Below are positions 41,384 to 51,539 of a stretch of 64,000 bases of DNA, in pieces. The translations under genes and the position numbers were made by a program. The DNA comes from Flavobacteriales bacterium (GTDB lineage: Bacteria > Bacteroidota > Bacteroidia > Flavobacteriales_F > PHOS-HE28). Position 1 is the stretch's first letter, and every line of letters starts with the position of its first letter. The stretch is taken from assembly GCA_016712535.1 (NCBI GenBank), contig JADJQW010000004.1, positions 434,001-498,000 of the forward strand, in the 5' to 3' direction. The notes under the pieces are model-generated. The model searched no databases. It was not told the DNA's origin and saw only the letters and a list, made by a program, of their open reading frames with translations.

Positions 41384-42729
41384 CTGGCCATCGCGACATG
41401 CTGGCTCGATTCCGACCGCTTTGGCCTCTGGTGCTGATGCTGCTGGTAACCGGCGCCTGCCGGAAGCCGGATGCCGACTTGGGCAATGGCCTGTTGCCCG
41501 GCGACCCGCTCGGTGTTGTGATCGATACGGTTCAGCTTCACGCTTTCACGCGCGCTGATTCCAACTTCCGATCGAGTTCCCTCTCGCGCCAGGTGCTGGG
41601 CTCGTTCATCGATCCCCGCTTCGGGCTTACGCGTGCAGGCATCGTTACGCAGATGCGGCTCAGTGCATCGAATATCGGCTCAGGCCAGGACACCGCAGGC
41701 CTCATTGCCGATAGCATTGTCCTCGCCTTGGCCTTTGACGGAGCCACTTACGGTTATGGGAACATGGATGCGCAGGAGTTCCGGGTTCATGAGCTCGACG
41801 AAAGGCTCTCCATCGATTCCATCTACCGGAGCAATCGATTGCCCCAGATCACGGGCCCGGACCTGCTCGAAGGTCGAGGGCGCGTGAAGCCGGAGCCGCT
41901 CCGAAAGCAGTTCATCCTTGGCGATAGCGTGCTGCCCCAGCTACGCCTTCGCCTAAGCGATGCCACTGCCCAGAGGTTCATGGATGCTTTCGGTACCAGC
42001 GACCTCTCATCGAACGATGCATTCCTCGATTTCTTCCCGGGGGTGCACATAACCGTGGCCAATGAGGGCCAAGCTCCTTTCCAAGGTGGCCTGCTCTATT
42101 TCAACCTGCTGAGCACACCGAGCAAACTCACGCTCTACTACCGCGACACGAACAGCACGACGCCTGATCTCACGCGGGCGCTTGACTTCCCGATCAATAG
42201 CAATGCAGTGCGCTACTCCACAGTGGAGCACGACTTGTCGCAAGCCATCGGCAATGAGGTGGCCCTTGCGATTGTCGACACCACCAGTCCGGCTGAGGTG
42301 GTTTACGTGCAGGCCTTGGCCGGACTGCGAACCGTGATCCGCATGCCGTCGTTGGCCGATTATCGCGGCCAATCGAAAGTGCTCGCCAAGGCCGAATTGG
42401 TGCTCACCGTCGATGGAACCACGTACCCGTATTATCCGCCACCGGAGCTGCTCGTGCCCTTCCGCAGGAATGAAAGTGGCCAGGAGGCTTTCCTGCCTGA
42501 CTTGATCGGAGGGATCGGAGCTTTGGACGGAAGCTACCGATCGACCGAAGGCGAGTACCGATTCAACATCACCCGCTTCGCGCAGCGCGTGATCTCCGGC
42601 GAGCAGTCCGATCCCACCTTGGAGCTGGTTGCGGGAAGCGGAGGCATCACCGCCAACCGCGTCGCGCTGAAAGGGCCGGCAGCCCTGAACGGCCCCATGC
42701 GTCTTCGGCTCACGTTCACTTCATATTGA
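41380..42729 (+). CDS. DUF4270 family lipoprotein
   Basis: A 449-residue exported lipoprotein of the DUF4270 family, found across Bacteroidota. The lipobox is VTGACRKP (Cys about 28), followed by long beta-rich stretches (FIDPRFGLTRAGIVTQMRLS, LYYRDTNSTTPDLT) suggesting a surface or periplasmic beta-solenoid. The function is unknown. It starts at GTG overlapping the stop of the starch-synthase-like gene (GTGA) and is six bases before glmS, so the three are co-transcribed. An ATG at 41398 is another possible start. Confidence 0.85.
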   Translation: MTGHRDMLARFRPLWPLVLMLLVTGACRKPDADLGNGLLPGDPLGVVIDTVQLHAFTRADSNFRSSSLSRQVLGSFIDPRFGLTRAGIVTQMRLSASNIGSGQDTAGLIADSIVLALAFDGATYGYGNMDAQEFRVHELDERLSIDSIYRSNRLPQITGPDLLEGRGRVKPEPLRKQFILGDSVLPQLRLRLSDATAQRFMDAFGTSDLSSNDAFLDFFPGVHITVANEGQAPFQGGLLYFNLLSTPSKLTLYYRDTNSTTPDLTRALDFPINSNAVRYSTVEHDLSQAIGNEVALAIVDTTSPAEVVYVQALAGLRTVIRMPSLADYRGQSKVLAKAELVLTVDGTTYPYYPPPELLVPFRRNESGQEAFLPDLIGGIGALDGSYRSTEGEYRFNITRFAQRVISGEQSDPTLELVAGSGGITANRVALKGPAALNGPMRLRLTFTSY

Positions 42730-42735
42730 AGCGCC

Positions 42736-44572
<1,837 letters not shown>

Positions 44573-44580
<8 letters not shown>

Positions 44581-45754
44581 GCCTTCGCCGCCGGGGCCGG
44601 TGAATGCCAGCATGCTCGACCGTTTCCGCCGCATCACTTCTTCGGGCAGCTACGTGCCCGAGATCGACGGGCTGCGCTTCATCGCCATCTCGAGCGTGCT
44701 CCTGTTGCATGCCCACATGTGGCTGGTGCATTGGATGGGCATCGGGAATCCGGGGTCCGTGGCCGGGCTGTCGCTGTTGGACCCGGTGCTGAGGCTCGGC
44801 GGCTACGGGGTCGACATCTTCTTCGTGATCAGCGGCTACATCCTCTCGCTTCCCTTGCTGCAGGGCGGGAAGTTCAGTTACCGCACGTACATCCTCAGGA
44901 GGCTCACGCGCTTGGAGCCTCCGTACATCATCACCACGCTCGGCTTCGCGGCGCTCCTGTACATCACAGGGCGCTACACCTGGCAGGAGATCGCGCCAGA
45001 ATTGCTGAGCTCCTTGGTTTACCTGAACAACATCATCACGCCAAGCGACCTGCCCTTGGTGAATGGCATCACCTGGTCGCTCGAGATCGAAGTGCAGTTC
45101 TACCTGCTTTGCCCGCTCCTTGGGCTATGGCTCCGCAACAAGCCGTGGCAATTGGCGGTGTATATCGGATTGTTGTTCGTTGCGCTCATCGTGCAGAAGT
45201 GGTTCAAGCCGGAAACGCTCAGTTTGCTCTCGGTCGGCTCCTACTTCGCCTTGGGTTATGTTCTGGCCTTCGCCTCCCTGCGCAAACCCGTTCTGGCTCT
45301 TCCACCATGGGCGCGCGACCTGCTGGCCGCGATCTCATTCGTGGGGATCTGGGTCCTCTTCGCGATGGTAGGCAAGGACCGCAGCGGCGCTTTCGCGTGG
45401 TACGTTCTGGAGCACCTGAACCTGTTCCTGTTCTTCTACCTCGTGCTGGTGCACCGGGCACTTCCCCGCCTCTTCACCAATCGGCTGGTGGCCACCATCG
45501 GCGGCATGTGCTACAGCATCTACCTCATCCATTTCGGCCTGATGAGCTTCGTGGGCAAGCTGCTGCTGAATCGCGGATGGTTCGGCGGCGAAACCACCAC
45601 TTACTACGCCATGATGGCCATCCTGCTGTCCGCCACCATCGGGGTATCAGCATTCTTCTTCCTCTTGTTCGAGAAGCCCTTCATGCAGCGCGATTGGCAC
45701 AAGCGGTGGTGGGCACGGCTCCGAGGCGCACCCAACACTGGCGCTGCCCGGTGA
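44573..45754 (+). CDS. acyltransferase family 3 (OafA/YrhL-like)
   Basis: A 393-residue membrane acyltransferase with about ten helices, which would transfer O-acyl groups to surface polysaccharides. It has the family opening EIDGLRFIAISSVLLLHAH with the catalytic-type His, YGVDIFFVISGYILS, and the conserved R-X10-H-like later region. The first start, TTG at 44573, overlaps glmS by eight bases; an ATG at 44612 is a good alternative. Its stop TGA directly abuts the stop of the convergent next gene (TGATCA). Confidence 0.9.
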
Positions 45755-46144
45755 TCACGGGCTGCTGACCGGCGCTTCCGACCCGGCCCACATCAGGATC
45801 CGGTCGCAATCGCGGAAGCGGTCGAGGTCCTTCGACGCAATCAGATGGACGAGATCAATGATCGCCACCACCCCGAAACCGCCGAATGTGAGGCCGTAGG
45901 CGATGGCCACTTTGGTCGTGGTGCCCAAGTACAGGCGGTGCGCTCCGAACGGACCCAATAGCACGGCCAAGGCGATGGCCACGCCGCGGTGATCCTCCTG
46001 CAGCGTCATGGGTTGAAAGAGCTCGACAGGCTGGAGCCCCGGATCGCTCACGGAGGGCACGCTATCCGTTCGGAATGGCCCCATGGCAGCGCCGTGGGAC
46101 ACGCTCAGCGCCAAAGCCATCCCTCCGATCGCACGGAACCGCAT
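45755..46144 (-). CDS. TM2 domain membrane protein
   Basis: A 129-residue protein with a signal-like N-terminal hydrophobic stretch, then a TM2 domain: VAIALAVLLGPFGAHRLYLGTTTK, followed by a second helix with GFGVVAIIDLVHLI. TM2 proteins have two membrane helices joined by a short loop, and their function is poorly known. It lies between a convergent acyltransferase gene and the superoxide dismutase gene, with a large hairpin upstream. Confidence 0.85.
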   Translation of the reverse strand: MRFRAIGGMALALSVSHGAAMGPFRTDSVPSVSDPGLQPVELFQPMTLQEDHRGVAIALAVLLGPFGAHRLYLGTTTKVAIAYGLTFGGFGVVAIIDLVHLIASKDLDRFRDCDRILMWAGSEAPVSSP

Positions 46145-46170
46145 GCCTCAAAAGTAGAGGGCCGCGCATG

Positions 46171-46225
46171 ACCTTGAATGCACAGCGCCAGAGCATAGCC
46201 CTGGCGCCGTGCCAGAATTCAAGGT
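46171..46225. terminator. three-tier hairpin downstream of superoxide dismutase
   Basis: A 55-base inverted repeat with nested arms: ACCTTGAAT with ATTCAAGGT (9 bp), GCAC with GTGC, and GCGCCAG with CTGGCGC (7 bp) around a 9-base loop. It begins five bases after the sod stop on the minus strand. It could end the sod transcript or stabilise its 3' end. No T-tract follows. Confidence 0.6.
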
Positions 46226-46230
46226 GCCGC

Positions 46231-46839
46231 TTACTTGCCCGCGGCAAAGCGCCGTGCCACTTCGGCCCAGTTCACCACGTTCCAGAAGGCTGCGATATAA
46301 TCCGGTCGGCGGTTCTGGTAGTTGAGGTAGTAGGCATGCTCCCATACATCGAGAGCCAGCACCGGCGTTCCTCCGCAGCCGGTATTGGGCATGAGCGGGT
46401 TATCCTGGTTGGGCGTAGAGCACACTTCGAGCTTGCCGCCTTTCTGAACGCATAGCCAGGCCCAGCCACTGCCGAAGCGGGTGGCACCGGCGGTTGCGAA
46501 CTTCTCTTTGAAGGCATCGAAGGACCCGAAATCGCGGGTGATGGCTTCGGCCAGCTCACCGGACGGAGTGCCGCCTGAATTCGGGGCCATGAGCGTCCAG
46601 AAAAGGCTATGGTTGTAATGGCCGCCACCGTTGTTGCGCACGGGCATGTTGGTCATGTCGAGGCTCGCCATGAGCGCCTCGATGGGTTGGCCATCCATGG
46701 GGGTGCCTTCAATGGCCTTGTTCAGGTTGGTGACATAGGCCTGGTGGTGCTTTCCATGGTGGATTTCCATGGTGCGCGCATCGATGTGCGGTTCCAAGGC
46801 GTTGGCGGCGTAGGGGAGTTCGGGGAGTTTATGTGGCAT
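46231..46839 (-). CDS. sod: Fe/Mn superoxide dismutase
   Basis: A 202-residue iron/manganese superoxide dismutase. The metal ligands are readable: His in EIHHGKHHQAYV, His in NNGGGHYNHSLFW, and the Asp-His pair in LDVWEHAYYLNYQNRRPDYI. Whether the metal is Fe or Mn cannot be read from sequence alone. A -7 box TACCTTCG lies 36 bases upstream. The protein has no signal peptide and acts in the cytoplasm. Confidence 0.96.
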   Translation of the reverse strand: MPHKLPELPYAANALEPHIDARTMEIHHGKHHQAYVTNLNKAIEGTPMDGQPIEALMASLDMTNMPVRNNGGGHYNHSLFWTLMAPNSGGTPSGELAEAITRDFGSFDAFKEKFATAGATRFGSGWAWLCVQKGGKLEVCSTPNQDNPLMPNTGCGGTPVLALDVWEHAYYLNYQNRRPDYIAAFWNVVNWAEVARRFAAGK

Positions 46840-46875
46840 GGCTGATGGGTTCCTGGCTTGTTTCCGTCGAAGGGC

Positions 46876-46883
46876 CGAAGGTA
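46876..46883 (-). promoter_or_regulatory. -7 promoter box of sod
   Basis: TACCTTCG on the minus strand fits TAnnTTCG, 36 bases before the sod ATG. Confidence 0.55.
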
Positions 46884-46906
46884 TTCACCGGAAAAGCAGC
46901 GAAGCA

Positions 46907-46937
46907 TTTTGACGGATCCATAACGCGGATACATTTG
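46907..46937 (+). promoter_or_regulatory. promoter of the small lipoprotein gene
   Basis: TTTTG at 46907-46911, an 18-base spacer, and TACATTTG at 46930-46937 form a complete Bacteroidota -33/-7 promoter; the ATG is 29 bases further on. Confidence 0.65.
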
Positions 46938-46966
46938 CGCCCACTTTCACCAACCGTACCACTCAC

Positions 46967-47209
46967 ATGTTGAAGAAGTTCGCTCTTTTGGCCGGCATGG
47001 CTGCCTTCGTGGTGGCTTGCGGCCCGTCTCAGGCCGAGATCGAGGCCAAGGCAAAGGCCGTTGCTGACAGCCTCGCGGCTGTGATGCGCGCCGACAGCAT
47101 CCGCATGGCCGAAGAGGCTGCTGCTGCTCAGGCGGAGGCTGAAGCCAAGGCTCAGGCTGTGGCTGACAGCATCGCTGCTGCCGCTGCTGCTGCGACCACC
47201 GGCAAGTAG
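46967..47209 (+). CDS. small Ala-rich lipoprotein
   Basis: An 80-residue lipoprotein: lipobox VVACGPS, then an almost uninterrupted Ala/Glu/Lys helix (AEIEAKAKAVADSLAAVMRAD, AEAEAKAQAVADSIAAAA) with repeated AxAVADSxAA units, and a short TTGK tail. It resembles structural lipoproteins such as Lpp in size and helical nature but has no clear heptad pattern. It has a strong promoter and its own terminator, so it is probably abundant. Confidence 0.82.
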   Translation: MLKKFALLAGMAAFVVACGPSQAEIEAKAKAVADSLAAVMRADSIRMAEEAAAAQAEAEAKAQAVADSIAAAAAAATTGK

Positions 47210-47233
47210 TCAGTTCCGTACTGCAAATGGAAT

Positions 47234-47262
47234 GGGGGCCCTTCGGCCCCCTTTTCATTTTT
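47234..47262. terminator. Rho-independent terminator shared by convergent genes
   Basis: A 7-bp stem GGGGGCC with GGCCCCC around a CTTC loop, then TTTT-rich sequence on the plus strand, and an A/T-rich run on the minus strand. It ends the lipoprotein gene and also overlaps the stop of the convergent protease gene. Confidence 0.85.
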
Positions 47263-48886
47263 GCCCAGTCGCCTTGCCGGCGGCCAGCTCGCTTGCGGCC
47301 CGGATGAAGGCGGAGTCGGAGTCCAGCATCACTTCGTAGAAACCGGCATCGCCCCATAGGTTGCGAGCCACGCCAGCCTTCAATCGGTTGGTGATCTGCT
47401 TTCGCGACCGCTCGAGTTCCCCCGGCTTTTCCATGATGCCCTGTTCCTTGGCCTCCTTGCGCAGTCCGTCGAGCGCTGATTCGGACAGGGCATAGCGCGT
47501 TTTGAACGCGGAGGCGCTGCCAAAGGCCAGCAGCCGGTTCCGTTCGCGGTCGGCCAGGTCGAAAGCGTATTGATTCAGCGTGCCGCTGAAGAACAGGTCC
47601 GTGAGGAATTGGGATCCCTCAGCGGTATCGGCCGCCACGAAGAGGTCGGGCATCACGCCACCGCCGCCGTATACGATGCGCCCGCCCTTGGTGCGGAAGA
47701 CCTGCGTGCTGTCAATGCGCACGCTGTCGGCCGAGAAAAGCTCCCCGTGCGTGGTTCGCCGTTCATAATCGGCATCGTAATCAACCCCCGCGCCGTAGGG
47801 TTTCTGGATGCTGCGGCCACTGGCCGTGTAGTAGCGCGCCGTGGTGATCCGCACAGCGCTCTGGTCCGGCAGGTCGATGTGTTCCTGCACCAGGCCTTTC
47901 CCGAAGGACCGGCGGCCGACGATGGTCGCCCGATCATTGTCCTGCAGGGCCCCGGCAATGATCTCACTCGCGCTGGCCGAGCCTTCATCGATGAGGATCG
48001 CCAATGGGATGTCCTCATACGCTCCTCGGTCGGTAGCCAGCATGTCCCGTCGAGGCGATCTGCGGCCCTGGGTGTACACGATCACGCTGCCATCGGGCAG
48101 GAACTCGTCGGCCAGGTCAACAGCCGCATTCAAGTAGCCACCGCCGTTGCCGCGCAGATCGAGCACCAGGCGCTGCATGCCCTGGGCGCGGAGCCCATCG
48201 GCTGCAGCAAGGAACTCGGCATGGGTATTCTTCGCGAAGCGGCTCAGCTTGATGTAGCCGGTGCCATCGGGACGCAGCAGCGCCGCCGCAACGCTATAGA
48301 TCGGGATGGCGCCGCGGGTGATCTCCACGTCCATCGGCTTCTTGCCCGGCCTTCCGATCACGACCTTCACATTGCTGCCCTTGGGGCCGCGAAGGAGCTT
48401 CATCACGCCGTCGTTGGTGATGCCCACGCCCGCGAGGGGAACAGTATCGGCCTTCAGGATGCGGTCGCCTGCGCGGATGCCCAATTGGGCGCTGGGCCCG
48501 CCTTCAACCGGAGCCACCACCACCACGGTATCCCGTTGTATCGCGAACTCAACGCCGATGCCGTCGAAGCTGCCTTCGAGGGGCTCGGTGGCGGCACGCA
48601 GCTCAGCGGCACTGATATAGTAGCTGTGCGGATCGAGCCGATGGAGCATCTCCTGAAGGACTTCTTCCACCAGCGCCTCCTTCTCCACGGTATCCACGTA
48701 TTGCCGGTCGATGAGGTCCAGCACTTGCCCGAGCTTCTCGGCGGCGCCCGGTTGCCTGAGCTGGAATACGCTCAACGGTCCGCCGGACCCACCGCCCATG
48801 TTGCGCCCGATGAACAGGCCGGCGACCAGCGCCAAGGAGAGCAACAAGGGCACATAAGGGGATATCGGATGCCGTTGCGGGTTCAT
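47255..48886 (-). CDS. S41 family C-terminal processing peptidase
   Basis: A 543-residue membrane-anchored protease of the CtpA/Prc family that trims C-termini of exported proteins. In order: one N-terminal membrane helix (about 10-28), a short helical region, a PDZ domain (about 90-170; GSFDGIGVEFAIQRD) and the S41 catalytic domain with GSASASEIIAGAL (Ser) and RRSFGKGLVQ (Lys). The frame continues 12 codons upstream but the ATG at 48886 is the better start. It lies four bases after the dCMP deaminase gene. Confidence 0.94.
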   Translation of the reverse strand: MNPQRHPISPYVPLLLSLALVAGLFIGRNMGGGSGGPLSVFQLRQPGAAEKLGQVLDLIDRQYVDTVEKEALVEEVLQEMLHRLDPHSYYISAAELRAATEPLEGSFDGIGVEFAIQRDTVVVVAPVEGGPSAQLGIRAGDRILKADTVPLAGVGITNDGVMKLLRGPKGSNVKVVIGRPGKKPMDVEITRGAIPIYSVAAALLRPDGTGYIKLSRFAKNTHAEFLAAADGLRAQGMQRLVLDLRGNGGGYLNAAVDLADEFLPDGSVIVYTQGRRSPRRDMLATDRGAYEDIPLAILIDEGSASASEIIAGALQDNDRATIVGRRSFGKGLVQEHIDLPDQSAVRITTARYYTASGRSIQKPYGAGVDYDADYERRTTHGELFSADSVRIDSTQVFRTKGGRIVYGGGGVMPDLFVAADTAEGSQFLTDLFFSGTLNQYAFDLADRERNRLLAFGSASAFKTRYALSESALDGLRKEAKEQGIMEKPGELERSRKQITNRLKAGVARNLWGDAGFYEVMLDSDSAFIRAASELAAGKATGQK

Positions 48887-48890
48887 AGGA

Positions 48891-49334
48891 TCACAGGAGC
48901 TGCGCGATGAGCACGCCTCCATCCCGCAGCAGGTCGAGGCCCGAGGGGTCCTTGTAAGCGTCGAGGTACACCAAGCGCTTGATTCCGGATTGAAGGATGA
49001 GCTTGCTGCATTCCTTGCAAGGCGAGTGCGTCAGGTACAACGTGGCTTCGCGGGCATTGTTGGTGCTGCGGGCCACTTTCATGATGGCGTTGGCCTCGGC
49101 ATGCAGCACATGCCAATGGGTTAGACCGTCGGCATCCTCGCAATCATTCGGGAACCCCGTAGGGGTGCCATTGTATCCATCGCTGATGATCATGCCCTCC
49201 TTCACGATGAGGGCGCCCACTTTCTTGCGGGTGCAATGGCTCAGCTTGGCCCATTCCTGTGCCATGCGCATGTACGCACGGTCGTAGCGCTCCTGTTTCT
49301 GGGGGTCGGCGTAAACCAGGGAATCCTGCTGCAT
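48891..49334 (-). CDS. dCMP deaminase
   Basis: A 147-residue deoxycytidylate deaminase, which supplies dUMP for thymidylate synthesis. The zinc motifs are HAEANAI (His and catalytic Glu) and PCKEC, with GYNGTPTGFPNDCEDAD a typical dCMP-deaminase insert. The family is similar to ComEB of Bacillus. Together with nrdA and nrdB nearby this makes a small nucleotide-metabolism neighbourhood, though not one operon. Confidence 0.94.
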   Translation of the reverse strand: MQQDSLVYADPQKQERYDRAYMRMAQEWAKLSHCTRKKVGALIVKEGMIISDGYNGTPTGFPNDCEDADGLTHWHVLHAEANAIMKVARSTNNAREATLYLTHSPCKECSKLILQSGIKRLVYLDAYKDPSGLDLLRDGGVLIAQLL

Positions 49335-49344
49335 TCAATCCTCT

Positions 49345-49376
49345 GATCATCTGATCGCCGGATCATCCGATCGAAT
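49345..49376. repeat. short GATC-rich tandem repeat
   Basis: Two 16-base units, GATCATCTGATCGCCG and GATCATCCGATCGAAT, stand between dCMP deaminase and tRNA-Leu. They share GATCATCyGATCG and match each other at 12 or more positions. Confidence 0.5.
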
Positions 49377-49378
49377 CG

Positions 49379-49460
49379 TACCCAGGGCGGGACTCGAACC
49401 CGCACGAATTGCTTCACTGGTGTTTGAGACCAGCGCGTCTACCGATTCCGCCACCTGGGT
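49379..49460 (-). tRNA. tRNA-Leu (anticodon CAA)
   Basis: An 82-nt tRNA read on the minus strand with a long variable arm, as in class II tRNAs. The acceptor stem ACCCAGG pairs with CCTGGGT, discriminator A; the anticodon stem CTGGT/ACCAG holds the loop CTCAAAC with anticodon CAA. The T arm has GGTTCGAGTCC. It lies right after glyQS. Confidence 0.95.
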
Positions 49461-49482
49461 GGGTGCCTCCTGAAAGGGACGG

Positions 49483-49490
49483 CGAAAATA
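49483..49490 (-). promoter_or_regulatory. -7 promoter box of tRNA-Leu
   Basis: TATTTTCG on the minus strand, just before the glyQS stop codon region, is about 22 bases upstream of tRNA-Leu. Confidence 0.55.
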
Positions 49491-49493
49491 GCC

Positions 49494-51035
49494 TTACAAC
49501 TGCTTCAACAAGCCCCGCAGATCCACCTTCTCGCCCACGATGCGTTCTACCTCGCTGATGGGCACGCGCTCCTGCTTCATGCTGTCGCGCTCGCGGATGG
49601 TGACGGCGTTGTCGGAGAGCGTCTCGTGGTCCACCGTGATGCAGTAGGGCGTGCCGATGGCGTCCTGCCTGCGGTAACGCTTGCCGATGCTGTCCTTCTC
49701 GTCGTACTGGCAGTTATGCGAGAGCTTCAGGCTGTCGATGATCTCGCGCGCCTTCTCGGGCAGGCCGTCCTTCTTGATCAAAGGCAGCACGGCCACCTTC
49801 ACTGGTGCGAGCGGAGCGGGGATGCGGAGCACCACGCGCTCTTCGCCGCCCTCGAGCTTCTCTTCATCGTAGGCCGCGCTAAGGATCGCGAGGAACATGC
49901 GGTCCAGCCCGATGCTCGTTTCCACCACGTACGGCACGTAGCTCTCGTTGGCTTCGGGATCGAAGTAGGTGAGCTTGCGGCCGCTGTGCTTCTCGTGGCT
50001 GCTCAGGTCGAAGTCGGTGCGGCTATGGATGCCCTCGAGCTCCTTGAAGCCCATGGGGAACTGGAACTCGATGTCGCACGCGGCATTGGCATAGTGCGCC
50101 AATTTGATGTGGTCATGGAAGCGGTAGTGGTCGGCGGGCAGGCCGAGTGCTCGGTGCCAGGCGATGCGCTTCTCCTTCCAGGTGGTGTACCACTCCATCT
50201 CGGTGCCGGGCTTCACGAAGAACTGCATCTCCATCTGCTCGAACTCGCGCATGCGGAACACGAACTGCCGCGCCACGATCTCGTTGCGGAAGGCCTTGCC
50301 GGTCTGCGCGATGCCGAAGGGGATCTTCATGCGCGCGCTCTTCTGCACGTTGAGGAAGTTGACGAAGATGCCTTGCGCTGTCTCCGGCCGCAGGTAGATG
50401 GTGCTGCTCTCGCCGCTCACGCTGCCGAGCTCCGTGGCGAACATCAGGTTGAACTGCCGCACCTCCGTCCAGTTGCCGGTGCCGCTCACCGGGCACTTGA
50501 TCTCCTCGTCGATGATGAGTTGGCGCACCGCCTCCAGGTCGTTCGCCTCGAGCGCCGCCTTCATCCGGCCTTCCACGGCATCGATGCGCTCCTGGCTGCG
50601 CTTCACGTTGGGGTTGGTGGCGCGGAACTGCTCCTCGTTGAAGGCCTCGCCGAATTTCCCGCGCGCCTTCTCGATCTCCTTGGCGATCTTCTGCTCATAC
50701 TTCGCCAGGTGCTCTTCCAGCAGCACGTCCGCGCGGTAGCGCTTCTTGCTGTCCTTGTTGTCGATCAGCGGATCGTTGAAGGCGTCCACGTGGCCGCTCG
50801 CCTTCCACACGGTGGGGTGCATGAAGATGGCCGCGTCGATGCCCACGATGTTCTCGTTGAGCTTCGTCATGGCGGCCCACCAGTACTGCCGGATGTTGTT
50901 CTTCAGCTCGGCGCCGTACGGGCCGTAGTCGTAGGTGGCGCTCAGGCCATCGTAGATCTCGCTGCTGGGGAACACGAAGCCATACTCCTTGGCATGGCCG
51001 ATCAACGTCTTCAGACGGTCTTCTTGATTGCTCAT
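49494..51035 (-). CDS. glyQS: glycyl-tRNA synthetase (dimeric type)
   Basis: A 513-residue class II glycyl-tRNA synthetase of the alpha2 type. Conserved segments are GFVFPSSEIYDGLSATYDYGP (N-terminal glycine-binding), YLRPETAQGIFVNFLN (motif 2-like), ETSIGLDRMFLAIL (motif 3) and the anticodon-binding domain (VAVLPLIKKDGLPEKA, TPYCITVDHETL). The strong third-base G/C bias fits high expression. A possible -7 box (CATCTTTG) lies at 51080-51087. The tRNA-Leu gene follows. Confidence 0.96.
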   Translation of the reverse strand: MSNQEDRLKTLIGHAKEYGFVFPSSEIYDGLSATYDYGPYGAELKNNIRQYWWAAMTKLNENIVGIDAAIFMHPTVWKASGHVDAFNDPLIDNKDSKKRYRADVLLEEHLAKYEQKIAKEIEKARGKFGEAFNEEQFRATNPNVKRSQERIDAVEGRMKAALEANDLEAVRQLIIDEEIKCPVSGTGNWTEVRQFNLMFATELGSVSGESSTIYLRPETAQGIFVNFLNVQKSARMKIPFGIAQTGKAFRNEIVARQFVFRMREFEQMEMQFFVKPGTEMEWYTTWKEKRIAWHRALGLPADHYRFHDHIKLAHYANAACDIEFQFPMGFKELEGIHSRTDFDLSSHEKHSGRKLTYFDPEANESYVPYVVETSIGLDRMFLAILSAAYDEEKLEGGEERVVLRIPAPLAPVKVAVLPLIKKDGLPEKAREIIDSLKLSHNCQYDEKDSIGKRYRRQDAIGTPYCITVDHETLSDNAVTIRERDSMKQERVPISEVERIVGEKVDLRGLLKQL

Positions 51036-51079
51036 TTCAGGATGTGCGAACGCTCTGGAAACCTTCAGCGTCGCGGGCG

Positions 51080-51087
51080 CAAAGATG
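51080..51087 (-). promoter_or_regulatory. -7 promoter box of glyQS
   Basis: CATCTTTG on the minus strand matches TAnnTTTG except at the first base, 44 bases before the glyQS ATG. Confidence 0.45.
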
Positions 51088-51115
51088 TGCGTTGCTTTCG
51101 ATTGATATTTGATCG

Positions 51116-51460
51116 ATGGCTGTTGAGAAGCGCGTACCGCAGGATCGTACGCTGAAAGCGTTTCGGCTCGCCCGAGAGTTCTGTAAGGTGCCGGGGATAT
51201 CCGTTGACGGTATCATAGAAAAGATTCAGGCGGAGGAGCCCGGCATTGACCGCGAAACCGCTTGGATGGCGGCGGATCAAGCCGTGAATGAACGCGTCAA
51301 TAGTTCACAAGCTAGGGGCAAGGATCGCGGGCTGTTGGCGCTTGCGGTGATCGTGAACCTCTTTGCCCTCGCATTCACAGGGGAATGGTGGGTGATTCCT
51401 TTGGGCATTGGCGCGTTTGTCGTCCTTTGGTTGATGGCGCGGATCAACGACCGGGATTAG
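51116..51460 (+). CDS. small hypothetical membrane protein
   Basis: A 114-residue protein with no recognisable domain. The first 65 residues are soluble and helical (TLKAFRLAREFCKV, GIIEKIQAEEPGID), and the last 45 hold two membrane helices (about 70-86 and 90-106). It is divergent from glyQS and stands alone, with an AT-rich segment (GATATTTG) just upstream that resembles a -7 box. Confidence 0.68.
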   Translation: MAVEKRVPQDRTLKAFRLAREFCKVPGISVDGIIEKIQAEEPGIDRETAWMAADQAVNERVNSSQARGKDRGLLALAVIVNLFALAFTGEWWVIPLGIGAFVVLWLMARINDRD

Positions 51461-51497
51461 CACTGGAGGACTTGATGACCTCCGCTCGTGCCCTTGC

Positions 51498-51536
51498 GGC
51501 TCGAAGCTAGAGGCTAGCGGCCTGTAGCTTTGAGCC
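51498..51536. repeat. hairpin repeat containing the promoter of the DUF3109 gene
   Basis: The arms GGCTC-G-AAGCTA and TAGCTT-T-GAGCC can pair over 12 positions with one mismatch; GAGGCTAGCGGCCTG forms the loop. The right arm contains the -7 box TAGCTTTG (51525-51532), only seven bases before the ATG at 51540, so the promoter is inside a foldable palindrome. Confidence 0.5.
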
Positions 51537-51539
51537 CGA

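Noticed and set aside
42730..42735. glmS ribozyme
   Set aside because: Only six bases separate DUF4270 from glmS, and no ribozyme core was seen upstream.
45752..45757. TGATCA site as a regulatory element
   Set aside because: It is only the two abutting stop codons of convergent genes.
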